Of a stretch of 44,868 nt of DNA, positions 8,990-17,352 are shown one piece after another. The notes beneath the pieces were generated by a model that saw only the letters and a list, made by a program, of their open reading frames with translations, made no database searches and was not told the DNA's origin. The DNA is taken from the NCBI GenBank assembly GCA_902618535.1, contig CACNAV010000010.1, positions 1 through 44,868 of the forward strand. The letters run 5' to 3'. The translations under genes and the position numbers were made by a program. Origin of the DNA: an uncultured Alphaproteobacteria bacterium. GTDB taxonomy: Bacteria; Pseudomonadota; Alphaproteobacteria; Methylaequorales; Methylaequoraceae. Within the stretch, counting starts at the first letter, position 1; every line of letters begins with the position of its first letter.

Positions 8990-9569
8990 TTTATTAATAA
9001 TTTTTTTTTCTTATCTATGTGGATCTATCCCATTTGGTCTAGTCATTTCATATATTTTTAAAAAAGACGATCCTCGTAGCATTGGTTCCAAAAATATTGG
9101 TGCAACAAATGTCCTTAGAACTGCGGGTGTTATGCTTGGCCTAATTACATTAATATTAGATATTTTAAAAGGCTTTATCGCTATCAAAATTACTCTAATG
9201 CTAAACAGTGATGTGATTGGTTTATCTATGACTTTTGTGATTATTGGACATATTTTTCCTATATGGCTTAAATTTAAAGGTGGTAAAGGAGTAGCTACAT
9301 TTATTGGTGTTCTGTTAGCTTATAATTTTCAGCTTTTTCTTTTATTCACTTTTACTTGGCTTTTGTGTGCTTTATTATTTAAATATTCATCACTTTCAGC
9401 GATAATTGCTTTAATTACTAATCTAATATCAACTATTGCTTTTGATTTAAATTATATTTATTTCATTATTGTTAGTTTTTTAATTTTGATTAAACACTTT
9501 TCAAACATTCAAAGATTATTAACTGGGAATGAAACAAAAATCGTCCTAAAAAAAAAAATTAAATTTTGA
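8979..9569 (+). CDS. plsY: Acyl-phosphate:glycerol-3-phosphate acyltransferase PlsY
   Basis: Integral membrane enzyme that acylates glycerol-3-phosphate at position 1 using acyl phosphate, the first step of phospholipid synthesis. The 196 residues have about five hydrophobic segments and the three PlsY motifs: YLCGSIPFGLVIS near the N-terminus, DPRSIGSKNIGATNVLRTAG, and FKGGKGVATFIGVLL. The start ATG at 8979 lies inside the end of the pyrC homologue (11 nt overlap). In many alphaproteobacteria dprA follows; here only 34 nt separate plsY from topA. Confidence 0.96.
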   Translation: MNYDLLIIFFSYLCGSIPFGLVISYIFKKDDPRSIGSKNIGATNVLRTAGVMLGLITLILDILKGFIAIKITLMLNSDVIGLSMTFVIIGHIFPIWLKFKGGKGVATFIGVLLAYNFQLFLLFTFTWLLCALLFKYSSLSAIIALITNLISTIAFDLNYIYFIIVSFLILIKHFSNIQRLLTGNETKIVLKKKIKF

Positions 9570-9603
9570 CTTTTGTTACTTTAAATTATAAGAAGTTTTG
9601 ATT

Positions 9604-12051
9604 ATGAAACTTTTAGTTGTTGAATCACCTGCGAAGGCAAAGACAATAAAAAATTATTTAGATGATAATTTCCAAGTAGTCGCAAGCATCGGTCACTTCA
9701 GAGATCTTCCAAAAAGTGGCATTGGTATTGATGAAAAAAATGACTATTTTGTGAAAGACTGGGAGATAGACAAAAAAAAAATTGATCCTATCATCAAATC
9801 AATAAAAGATTCTGATGAAATTTATCTTGCGCTTGATCCAGATAGAGAGGGAGAATTAATAGCATGGCATCTGGTGGAAATTTGTAGAGAAAAAAAACTA
9901 ATTGACGGGAAAAAATTTAAACGGATTGAATTTCCAGCTGTAAGGAAAGAAGACATTCTATCGGCAATAAATAATCCAAGAGAAATTAATCAAAATCTTG
10001 TAAATGCAGCAATCACAAGAAGGTTCTTAGATAGGTTTTTTGGATATAAAATTTCTCCTATTACAAAAAGAAGAACTATATTTGGTTCCTCAGCAGGAAG
10101 AGTTCAATCACCGGCACTAAAAATTTTATGTGAAAAGGAAAAGGAAATTGATGTTTTTGTATCCAAAGAATTTTGGGATGTAAATATTGAATTAACAGAT
10201 AACAGTAAAAATAAAATTGAATGCACCATAGTAAGTCAGGGGCAGAAAAAATTTGATAAATTTACTATTAAGAATGAAAAAAAAGCTAAGGCAATTCAAG
10301 AAGCAATAAAAAAAGAAAGCTTTTCCCTTAACTCTCTTAATAAAAGAGAAAAAAAAAGGAACCCTTATTCTCCATTCTCAAATTCTTTATTACTTCAAGA
10401 CGCTTCATCTAAATTAGGTTTTAGTCCAAAACTAACTAATTCAATTGCACAGGAATTAAAAGATGGTGTAGGTTCATTAGGAGCATTAATTACTTATCAC
10501 AGATCAGACTCTAATAAAATGAAGAGTAGTGAAATTGAAAAATTAAGAAAGATAATTAATAGCGAATTTGGATCCAGTTTTCTTCCTGACAAACCAGTAA
10601 GTTATAAGGAAAGGTCAAAGTTTGTTCAGCAAGGTCATGAAGCCGTTACACCAACAGAATTAGATAGAAAACCCTCGGATATAAAAAATGAACTTAATGA
10701 AAATCAGTTTAAACTTTATGATTTAATATGGAAAAGAACATTTGCATCACAAATGTCACCTAGTGTCAGTCTAGAAACTACTTATTACATCAAAAGTGAA
10801 AATTTTTTATTGAAAGCTTCTGGTTCTATTGAAAAATTCAGTGGATTTAAAAAAGTTTACAATTATTCCGAAAAAGATAAGGAAGCTCAAACTCTTCCTG
10901 AACTTCAATCTAATGCGACACTTCATCAACATAATATAGATATCAAACAAAACTTTACAAAACCACCGAATAGATACTCTGAAGCTGGCCTTGTCAAGAA
11001 GCTAGAGGAACTTGGAATAGGAAGACCTTCGACATATGTGTCAATTTTTACTAAATTAGAAGAAAGAAACTATATATTAATAAAAAATAAATCTTTAATA
11101 CCCACCTCTAAAGGAAAAATATTATCAAAATTTTTTGATAGCTTCTTCAATCAATTTGTTGATTATCAGTTCACAGCTAACCTCGAGGAACAGCTTGATC
11201 TTGTTACTGAGTCTAAACTTAATTGGAAAGAAATATTAAATAATTTTTTAGAAATATTAAATAAAACAGTAGATAATGTAGAAAACACCAGTATTTCAGA
11301 AGTTATTGAAAAAGTAAGCTCTTTATCTCCTGAAATTCTTAAAGAAAATAAATGCCCTAAATGTACCGATGGAAACCTTATAATAAAGTTTGCGTTCACA
11401 GGACCATTTATTGGATGCACTAACTATAACAAAGATGGAAGTGGTTGTGGATATAGTCATGCAATAGGATCTGATGAAGATAACAAAGAACTATCTGGTG
11501 ACGGAAAAGAAATAGGAATACATCCCGAAACTAAAAACAAAGTTTTTCTTAAAGTTGGACGATATGGAAGATATTTAGAAACTGAAAATTTAGAAAATAA
11601 AAAAAAAAGAACTAGTATACCTAAAAATCTTAAGAATGAAGATATAGATTTGGATAAAGCATTAAAATTTTTAACATTACCGAGAATTGTCGGTACTCAT
11701 CCTGAAACAAAAAAAGATATTATTGCTTCGGTGGGTCCTTACGGCCCCTATTTAAAACATGACAATAAATTTTTATCATTAAAAGAAGATGATGTAACTA
11801 TTATCGGAATAAATAGAGCAGTTGAATTAATTCAAAAAAAAACATCTGAACAAAAAGAAGTTCTTGTTGGCCAACATCCTGAAACAAACTTAAAAATTTT
11901 AAAGAAAAAAGGGATTAAAGGAAGATCAGATTATTTATCTTACAATAAAAAAAACTACCCTATACCGTCTGAATTAAGCGAAAAAAAACTTACTTTATCA
12001 GATGCTGTTAAAATAATTGATGAAAAGAAAAAGACAAAGAAAAAAAACTAA
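9604..12051 (+). CDS. topA: DNA topoisomerase I (type IA)
   Basis: Relaxes negative supercoils by single-strand passage. I choose the ATG at 9604 over an in-frame TTG at 9598 because it gives the canonical start MKLLVVESPAKAKTIKNYL; this gives 815 residues. The toprim domain contains DPDREGELIAWHL. The catalytic tyrosine is about residue 298 in ITYHRSDS (commonly ITYMRTDS). QGHEAVTPTEL and GIGRPSTYVSIFTKLEERNYI follow. The C-terminus has one four-Cys zinc ribbon (CPKC ... C ... C) and three topoisomerase C-terminal repeats of the HPETK ... GRYGRYLE type, the last degenerate. The end overlaps rnr by 32 nt. Confidence 0.98.
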   Translation: MKLLVVESPAKAKTIKNYLDDNFQVVASIGHFRDLPKSGIGIDEKNDYFVKDWEIDKKKIDPIIKSIKDSDEIYLALDPDREGELIAWHLVEICREKKLIDGKKFKRIEFPAVRKEDILSAINNPREINQNLVNAAITRRFLDRFFGYKISPITKRRTIFGSSAGRVQSPALKILCEKEKEIDVFVSKEFWDVNIELTDNSKNKIECTIVSQGQKKFDKFTIKNEKKAKAIQEAIKKESFSLNSLNKREKKRNPYSPFSNSLLLQDASSKLGFSPKLTNSIAQELKDGVGSLGALITYHRSDSNKMKSSEIEKLRKIINSEFGSSFLPDKPVSYKERSKFVQQGHEAVTPTELDRKPSDIKNELNENQFKLYDLIWKRTFASQMSPSVSLETTYYIKSENFLLKASGSIEKFSGFKKVYNYSEKDKEAQTLPELQSNATLHQHNIDIKQNFTKPPNRYSEAGLVKKLEELGIGRPSTYVSIFTKLEERNYILIKNKSLIPTSKGKILSKFFDSFFNQFVDYQFTANLEEQLDLVTESKLNWKEILNNFLEILNKTVDNVENTSISEVIEKVSSLSPEILKENKCPKCTDGNLIIKFAFTGPFIGCTNYNKDGSGCGYSHAIGSDEDNKELSGDGKEIGIHPETKNKVFLKVGRYGRYLETENLENKKKRTSIPKNLKNEDIDLDKALKFLTLPRIVGTHPETKKDIIASVGPYGPYLKHDNKFLSLKEDDVTIIGINRAVELIQKKTSEQKEVLVGQHPETNLKILKKKGIKGRSDYLSYNKKNYPIPSELSEKKLTLSDAVKIIDEKKKTKKKN

Positions 12052-13495
12052 AGAAGTCACCCTGTCAGACATAGTTGAAAATGAAATTAAATTTAATGGT
12101 TTAAGGCAAGGGTTTTCAAAAGCTCTTAATAAACTTTCTAAAAATTTAAAGTATAAAAACTCTATCCAGCATTCTGATTTGACTAATATTCCATTTGTTA
12201 CAATTGATGGTGAGGATAGTAAAGATTTTGATGATGCAGTTTGGTCAGAATGTAATAAAAAAAAAACAAAGATAATGATAGCTATTGCTGATGTAAGTTT
12301 TTATGTTGAAAAAGGTGATTTAATTGATATTGAGGCAAAAAAAAGAGGGAATTCTTTCTACTTTCCAAATAAAGTAATACCAATGTTACCTGAAGAACTC
12401 TCTAATAACTTATGTTCTTTAGTTCCAAAAAAAAAAAGAAAAAGTGTAGTTTTAGAAATTGATCTTGATGATGGTAAAGTAAAAAAATTTAAATTCTACA
12501 GAGCGGTAATTAAATCTATAGCAAGATTAACCTACCAAGAAGCCGAAAATATTTTTTTAGAAAAAAATAAAAATAATAAGCTTTTTTCAATTGTCTTAAA
12601 TCTCTTTAATACCTTCAAAGTTCTTCAAGAAAATTCAAAAAAGAGAAATAAAATATCTTTTGATCCTGACGAATACATTATTCAGACAAATAATGAAAAA
12701 AATATAAATCTAATTAAAAAAAAAAAATTGGAATCATACAAGCTTATCGAGGAATTCATGGTTCTTGCTAATACAATAGTCGGTCATTATTTAAAAAGTA
12801 ACAATATAAAATCTGTTTTTAGAAATCACGAAAAACCTCCTAGTGAAAAAACAAGAATACTTAAAGAAATAATATCACAATATAACCTCAATCACTCTGG
12901 TTTGTTTAATTCTCAGCATGATTTTAATAAGATCATAGAAATTTTAAAAGAAAATAAGATAAGTTTTCTTAACGATATATTGCTTCGATCACAGTCAAGA
13001 GCATTTTATGGCACCGAAAATAAAGGACACTTTGGTCTTTCGCTTGATTACTACGTTCATTTTACATCACCAATCAGAAGGTATTCAGATCTTGTGGTTC
13101 ACCGAGACTTAATTGACTCTTATTTTTTTAAAAAAAAAAATTCGCGTGTTGAATTTATCGATCACCTTAACACTCAAGAAAAAAAAGCAGATTCTATTGA
13201 GAGAACAATATTTGATGTAGCGTCAAGTTATCATTTAAAAAAATTTAGGAACTATGAATTTAAAGGATTTATTGATTCAGTTGAAAATTTTGGAATTTTT
13301 ATTAAAGCAATTAACTTTCCATTTTCTGGACTAGCTAGATATAATAAAACTTTTAGTAGCAAATACGAAGAAAAACATGAAAACCAATATAAACTTGGAC
13401 AAATAGTAAAATTCAAAATAAAAAAAATCAATAATCGAAATGGTAAGGTTCTACTATTTAAGGTAAAAAAATTAGGTGATGATGCAAAAAAATAA
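12020..13495 (+). CDS. rnr: RNase R/RNase II family 3'-5' exoribonuclease lacking N-terminal cold-shock domains
   Basis: Processive 3'-5' RNA exonuclease of the RNB family. The RNB core is clear: IPFVTIDGEDSKDFDDAVW near residue 60 supplies the catalytic aspartates, and HFTSPIRRYSDLVVHRDL lies near residue 350. A C-terminal S1 domain (GFIDSVENFGIFIKA ... GQIVKFKIKKI) follows. The product is only 491 residues, against roughly 700-800 for RNase R, because the winged-helix and two cold-shock domains before the RNB core are absent. The start (ATG 12020, preceded by an in-frame TTG) lies inside the intact end of topA, so no lost N-terminus is hidden upstream. A basic stretch KRKRQRKKTK opens the protein. 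Confidence 0.9.
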   Translation: MKRKRQRKKTKEVTLSDIVENEIKFNGLRQGFSKALNKLSKNLKYKNSIQHSDLTNIPFVTIDGEDSKDFDDAVWSECNKKKTKIMIAIADVSFYVEKGDLIDIEAKKRGNSFYFPNKVIPMLPEELSNNLCSLVPKKKRKSVVLEIDLDDGKVKKFKFYRAVIKSIARLTYQEAENIFLEKNKNNKLFSIVLNLFNTFKVLQENSKKRNKISFDPDEYIIQTNNEKNINLIKKKKLESYKLIEEFMVLANTIVGHYLKSNNIKSVFRNHEKPPSEKTRILKEIISQYNLNHSGLFNSQHDFNKIIEILKENKISFLNDILLRSQSRAFYGTENKGHFGLSLDYYVHFTSPIRRYSDLVVHRDLIDSYFFKKKNSRVEFIDHLNTQEKKADSIERTIFDVASSYHLKKFRNYEFKGFIDSVENFGIFIKAINFPFSGLARYNKTFSSKYEEKHENQYKLGQIVKFKIKKINNRNGKVLLFKVKKLGDDAKK

Positions 13496-13829
13496 ATTAA
13501 AATTTTTGAGAAGAGGTTTTGCAAAAAAATGTCCTAATTGCGGTTTGTTTCCTATTTTTTCAAGATATGTAAAGACACATAAAAAGTGTTCTAAATGTGG
13601 GATAAATTTTTCTGAATATAAATCCGATGATGGTCCAGCGTATTGTACAATTTTTATAGTGGGACATATTTTGATCCCCCTTATATTATTAACCGAAAAA
13701 AACTTTAGTTTCCCCACAGTGATTCAAATGGTTATATGGCCAATTATTACATTAGTCCTTACCCTTTGGCTTTTGCCAAAAGTAAAGGGAGCATTTTTAG
13801 CCTTTCAGATTTTTGTAAAAGATAAGTGA
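13479..13829 (+). CDS. DUF983 family membrane protein
   Basis: A 116-residue protein. The N-terminal half has two CxxC pairs (CPNCGLFPIF and CSKCGINFSEY) expected to bind zinc. YKSDDGPAYCTIFIVGHIL leads into two hydrophobic segments, and WLLPKVKGAFLAFQI closes the protein; this pattern is typical of DUF983. The function is unknown. The gene overlaps the end of rnr; starts at GTG 13476, ATG 13479 and ATG 13482 are all in frame and I use 13479. DUF983 genes commonly lie between rnr and rpmG in alphaproteobacteria, as here. Confidence 0.85.
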   Translation: MMQKNKLKFLRRGFAKKCPNCGLFPIFSRYVKTHKKCSKCGINFSEYKSDDGPAYCTIFIVGHILIPLILLTEKNFSFPTVIQMVIWPIITLVLTLWLLPKVKGAFLAFQIFVKDK

Positions 13830-13837
13830 AGATAATC

Positions 13838-13865
13838 TTGACAGAAAATAATAAAATTATATAAA
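13838..13865 (+). promoter_or_regulatory. Sigma-70-like promoter of rpmG
   Basis: TTGACA at 13838-13843 matches the -35 consensus perfectly. A 16 nt spacer separates it from TATAAA at 13860-13865. The expected transcription start is about 13871-13873, which coincides with the rpmG ATG at 13871, and no Shine-Dalgarno sequence precedes that ATG. The predicted transcript is therefore leaderless or nearly so. This rests on consensus matching only. Confidence 0.5.
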
Positions 13866-13870
13866 ACCAT

Positions 13871-14038
13871 ATGGCTAAATCAAATACAATACAAGTGAAA
13901 ATGGTGAGCACGGCTGATACTGGTTACTTTTATGTAAAGTTTAAAAATCCAAAATTAAAGACCGAAAAGTTAGAGCTTAAAAAGTACGACCCTAAGGTAA
14001 GAAAACACGTAATTTTCAAGGAACAAAAAATCAAGTAG
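13871..14038 (+). CDS. rpmG: 50S ribosomal protein L33
   Basis: A 55-residue protein beginning [20 protein letters not shown] and continuing with [21 protein letters not shown]. This matches the cysteine-free L33 found in many Gram-negative bacteria, where the zinc-binding CxxC pairs have been lost, so zinc-independent folding is expected. The stop TAG (14036-14038) directly abuts the stop codon of the convergent aspS gene at 14039, leaving no room for a conventional intergenic terminator. Confidence 0.95.
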   Translation: MAKSNTIQVKMVSTADTGYFYVKFKNPKLKTEKLELKKYDPKVRKHVIFKEQKIK

Positions 14039-15808
14039 TTATTTTTTTTTTTTTAATTCGAGGCTCAATTCGCGAAGTTGAGACTCATTCACTATGTTTG
14101 GAGAACCCATCATCAAATCTTCTGCCTGCTGATTCATTGGAAATGCAACAATTTCTCTGAGATTTTCTTCACCCGATATAAGCATAATAATCCTATCTAT
14201 ACCTGGAGCAGAACCTCCATGTGGTGGGGCGCCAAACTTGAAAGCATTAAATAAAGAACCAAACCTTGAACTCAATTCTTTTTCAGAGTAACCAGCTATT
14301 TCAAAAGCCTTAACCATAATATCTCTCTTATGATTTCTAATAGCACCAGATGAGAGTTCAATACCGTTGCACACTATATCAAATTGCCAAGCCAGTATTT
14401 CAAGAGGGTCTTTTTCTAAAAGAGATTGCATACCTCCTTGTGGCATGGAAAAAGGGTTGTGACTAAAGTCTATTTTTTTTGTAATAGGGTCAAGCTCGTA
14501 CATTGGATAGTCTACAATCCAACAAAATTTAAATATATTCTTTTCTAAGATTTGCAGCTCATCACAAATCTTTATTCTAACCAAAGCTGAAAATTTAATT
14601 GCATTTACTTTTTCATCACATACAAAAAAAACAGCATCATTGTTTTTAAGGTCAATTTGTGTTTTTAAAGATTCAAGATTTTCCTTATTCATATTATTTG
14701 AAATAGGGCCTTTAAAATTATTATCTTCTAGTATTACGTAACCTAACCCCTTCTGACCTTCATCTCTTGCCCATTCATTAAGTTTATCAAACCATGCTCT
14801 TGGTTTTGAGCTTGAGTTAGGTGCTTTTATTGCTCTTACAACAAAACCTTTATCTATATTAGATTCAAAAATTTTAAAACCAGAATTTATAAAACATTGG
14901 GTAACATCTGATATTATTAGTGGATTTCTTAAATCAGGCTTATCAGTTCCATACATTTCCATTGAGTCTAAATATTTAATCCTTTTGAAAGGTGGGGTTG
15001 AAACTTCAAAGTTTGAATTTTCTTTGAAAACTTCAAATAATACTGGTTCAATTTCATTAAATATATCCTCTTGTTCAGCAAAAGACATCTCAAAATCTAG
15101 TTGATAAAACTCTCCAGGAGATCTATCTGCCCTTGCATCTTCATCTCTGAAGCAAGGTGCAATTTGAAAATATTTATCAAAACTTGATACCATTAAAAGT
15201 TGTTTAAAAATTTGTGGAGCCTGAGGTAAGGCATAAAATTTTCCATTATGAAGTCTACTGGGAACTAAAAAGTCTCTTGCGCCCTCAGGTGAAGATGATG
15301 TCAGAATGGGTGTTTGAATTTCTAAAAAACCTCTACTTACCATTTTTGATCTCAGACTATTTATTATTTTGGACCTTAAAATTATATTTTTTTTATTCTT
15401 TTCTCTTCTTAAATCTATATATCTATATTTCAGTCTTAGTTCTTCGGGAGAATCATCCTCAATTGCTACTTGAAATGGTATTTGCTCTGACTCATTCAAA
15501 ATTTCTATTTTATCAGATGAAATTTCAATCTCACCTGTCGGAAGATTTTTGTTAACAGTATCTGTTGATCTTTTAACAACTTTTCCTGTAATTTTTACAA
15601 CACTTTCAAGTTTTAGAGTCTCTAATACTGGAAACATTTCATTATCAGAATTTACAACACATTGTGTAATTCCGAAGTGATCTCTTAAATCTATAAAAAG
15701 AACACCACCATGGTCTCTTTTTTTGTTGATCCATCCCGAGATAAAAACTTCTTTATCTATATCCTTTTCAGATAATTCACCGCAGTTATGTGATCTAAAA
15801 TAACTCAT
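14039..15808 (-). CDS. aspS: Aspartyl-tRNA synthetase (bacterial type)
   Basis: Class II synthetase that charges tRNA(Asp) and, in organisms using GatCAB for asparagine, also tRNA(Asn). The 589 residues comprise an N-terminal OB-fold anticodon domain (FISGWINKKRDHGGVLFIDLRD), the catalytic core with motif 2 FRDEDARADRSPGEFYQLDFEMSF, the bacterial GAD insertion, and motif 3 GAPPHGGSAPGIDRIIMLISG. The Pro-Gly in that motif is typical of alphaproteobacterial AspRS. Presence of gatCAB about 10 kb away is compatible with a non-discriminating enzyme, but absence of asnS elsewhere is needed to show it. Divergent from rnd with 39 nt between starts. Confidence 0.98.
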   Translation of the reverse strand: MSYFRSHNCGELSEKDIDKEVFISGWINKKRDHGGVLFIDLRDHFGITQCVVNSDNEMFPVLETLKLESVVKITGKVVKRSTDTVNKNLPTGEIEISSDKIEILNESEQIPFQVAIEDDSPEELRLKYRYIDLRREKNKKNIILRSKIINSLRSKMVSRGFLEIQTPILTSSSPEGARDFLVPSRLHNGKFYALPQAPQIFKQLLMVSSFDKYFQIAPCFRDEDARADRSPGEFYQLDFEMSFAEQEDIFNEIEPVLFEVFKENSNFEVSTPPFKRIKYLDSMEMYGTDKPDLRNPLIISDVTQCFINSGFKIFESNIDKGFVVRAIKAPNSSSKPRAWFDKLNEWARDEGQKGLGYVILEDNNFKGPISNNMNKENLESLKTQIDLKNNDAVFFVCDEKVNAIKFSALVRIKICDELQILEKNIFKFCWIVDYPMYELDPITKKIDFSHNPFSMPQGGMQSLLEKDPLEILAWQFDIVCNGIELSSGAIRNHKRDIMVKAFEIAGYSEKELSSRFGSLFNAFKFGAPPHGGSAPGIDRIIMLISGEENLREIVAFPMNQQAEDLMMGSPNIVNESQLRELSLELKKKK

Positions 15809-15847
15809 ACTATTGAAGCAATATCTTTTAAATGATAATTTTTATCA

Positions 15848-16687
15848 GTGTTAATTCATACTAATGATCAATTAAAAAAATTCTATCTAAAATGTCAAAA
15901 AGATGAAGTTGTAGCTATTGATACAGAATTTTACAGAGTGAACACATACTATCCTAAATTTTGTCTTCTACAAATGGCCAACAAAGAACAAACTATTCTC
16001 ATAGATCCTATTAATAAAAAAATAGATTTAACATTAATTAAAAAAATTTTATATTCCTCTAAAATTCTTAAGATATTTCATGCTGCCCAACAAGATTTAG
16101 AAATATTTTTTAATCTTTATAAAAAATTACCTAAAAATATTGTGGACACACAAATTTGTGTAAGCTTACTAGGAATATCAAATTCACTTGGATATGCTGA
16201 TTCAATTAAGTATTTTTTGAATCAAAAAATTGATAAAAGTCATCAATTTATTGATTGGAGAAAAAGACCACTTTCCAAAAAAAAATTAAATTATGCTAGT
16301 AATGATGTTAGATATCTAATTCAGTTATACTCAGTAATTTTTGATAAATTAAAAGAAAAAAAAGTTCTTGGAGATATCAATAAGTATCATAGCAAGTTAC
16401 TTGACAGAAAAACCTACTTAAAAAAACCAAGTTTAGCGTGGAAAAAAATTAAAATTAACAATAGGGAAGCTCATAAATTTAGTCTACTTAAAGAAATTTG
16501 TAGAAAAAGAGAATCAACAGCTAAAACTAAAAATATTCCTGTTAAAAGGTTAATAAAAGATCAAGAAATTAAATATATATCAAATAAAAAAACTAGTTAT
16601 TCTGATAAAATTAAAATTATAAACTCGATTAAAAACAAATCATTTAAAAAAGAATTAAAAAAAATAGTTTTAGAATATAAAAATTAA
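15848..16687 (+). CDS. rnd: Ribonuclease D, short form
   Basis: DEDD-family 3'-5' exonuclease that trims tRNA 3' ends. The three exonuclease motifs are intact: VVAIDTEF (Asp25, Glu27), IFHAAQQDLEIFF (Asp83) and YASNDVRYL (Tyr149, Asp153). The start is a GTG at 15848 giving MLIHTNDQLKKF, in register with family N-termini. The 279-residue length is roughly 100 residues shorter than usual for RNase D. Only one HRDC-like region (about 205-275, LLKEICRKRESTAKTKNIPVKRL) follows the catalytic domain, so the second HRDC domain is missing. It is convergent with hda, and both stops lie in one TTAA. Confidence 0.92.
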   Translation: MLIHTNDQLKKFYLKCQKDEVVAIDTEFYRVNTYYPKFCLLQMANKEQTILIDPINKKIDLTLIKKILYSSKILKIFHAAQQDLEIFFNLYKKLPKNIVDTQICVSLLGISNSLGYADSIKYFLNQKIDKSHQFIDWRKRPLSKKKLNYASNDVRYLIQLYSVIFDKLKEKKVLGDINKYHSKLLDRKTYLKKPSLAWKKIKINNREAHKFSLLKEICRKRESTAKTKNIPVKRLIKDQEIKYISNKKTSYSDKIKIINSIKNKSFKKELKKIVLEYKN

Positions 16688-17352
16688 GCTCCTAAAATTT
16701 TTTTTAAAAAACTAAAGGAAATATTTGAGTGGCTTTCCAGGGACTTACTATCAATTTTTTTCGCAATCTTAATGGCAAATTGATAGGACCTCTCAATTCT
16801 GTTAGTAAGGTAATTTATTTTTTTTTTATCAATAATTATTTCTCTTTCTTCTAAATATTTTTTAATTATCTTTGCTAAAAGAAGGTTATCAGGTTCATGT
16901 ACTTTAACAACTAATGAATTTAAAATACGTGATAGTAAATCGTTGATTTTTATAGGAAGTTGTCTCGGAGGAACTTTAGATGTCATCAAAAAAAAAGACT
17001 TTTTTTTTTCATTTATTATATTAATGAAATTAAGTAATTTTTCATTGTTATTTTTTTTTAAAAATAAATCAACGTTATCTAATATCCAATTATCAGGAAC
17101 ATTAAAATCTTTTTTATATGTGTTGTTAAAAAATTGTTCTATTTTTTTTTTATTGAGAAATATGGCTTTAGATTTTTTTTGCCAAATTTTACATATTGTC
17201 GTTTTACCACATTTTGTTGGTCCGTATAAAAAAAAGAATTGATTATTCCAATTAGGCCACTTTTGAATTAATTCAAAAGCTAGTGAGTTCTTTGAAGTTA
17301 CATAAAAGTCTTTTTTATTTTCAAACTTGAAATTAAGTACATCCTGTTTCAT
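16684..17352 (-). CDS. hda: DnaA-related regulator Hda (HdaA)
   Basis: AAA+ protein homologous to DnaA domain III that, with the sliding clamp, stimulates ATP hydrolysis on DnaA and so limits re-initiation. The 222 residues have an N-terminal QDVLNF (residues 3-8), which fits the QxxLxF clamp-binding consensus. Walker A is GPTKCGKTT (44-52), Walker B-like is WILDNVD, an MTSKVPPRQLP sensor-1-type segment follows, and SRILNSLVVKVHEPD is the box VII-like region. There is no DNA-binding domain IV. The ATG overlaps the stop of the upstream DUF2066-like gene by one base (TAATG). Confidence 0.88.
   Translation of the reverse strand: MKQDVLNFKFENKKDFYVTSKNSLAFELIQKWPNWNNQFFFLYGPTKCGKTTICKIWQKKSKAIFLNKKKIEQFFNNTYKKDFNVPDNWILDNVDLFLKKNNNEKLLNFINIINEKKKSFFLMTSKVPPRQLPIKINDLLSRILNSLVVKVHEPDNLLLAKIIKKYLEEREIIIDKKKINYLTNRIERSYQFAIKIAKKIDSKSLESHSNISFSFLKKILGA

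Noticed and set aside
13760-13795. TTTGGC/GCCAAA hairpin near the end of the DUF983 gene
   Set aside because: It lies fully inside the reading frame of conserved residues and is not followed by a T-run.
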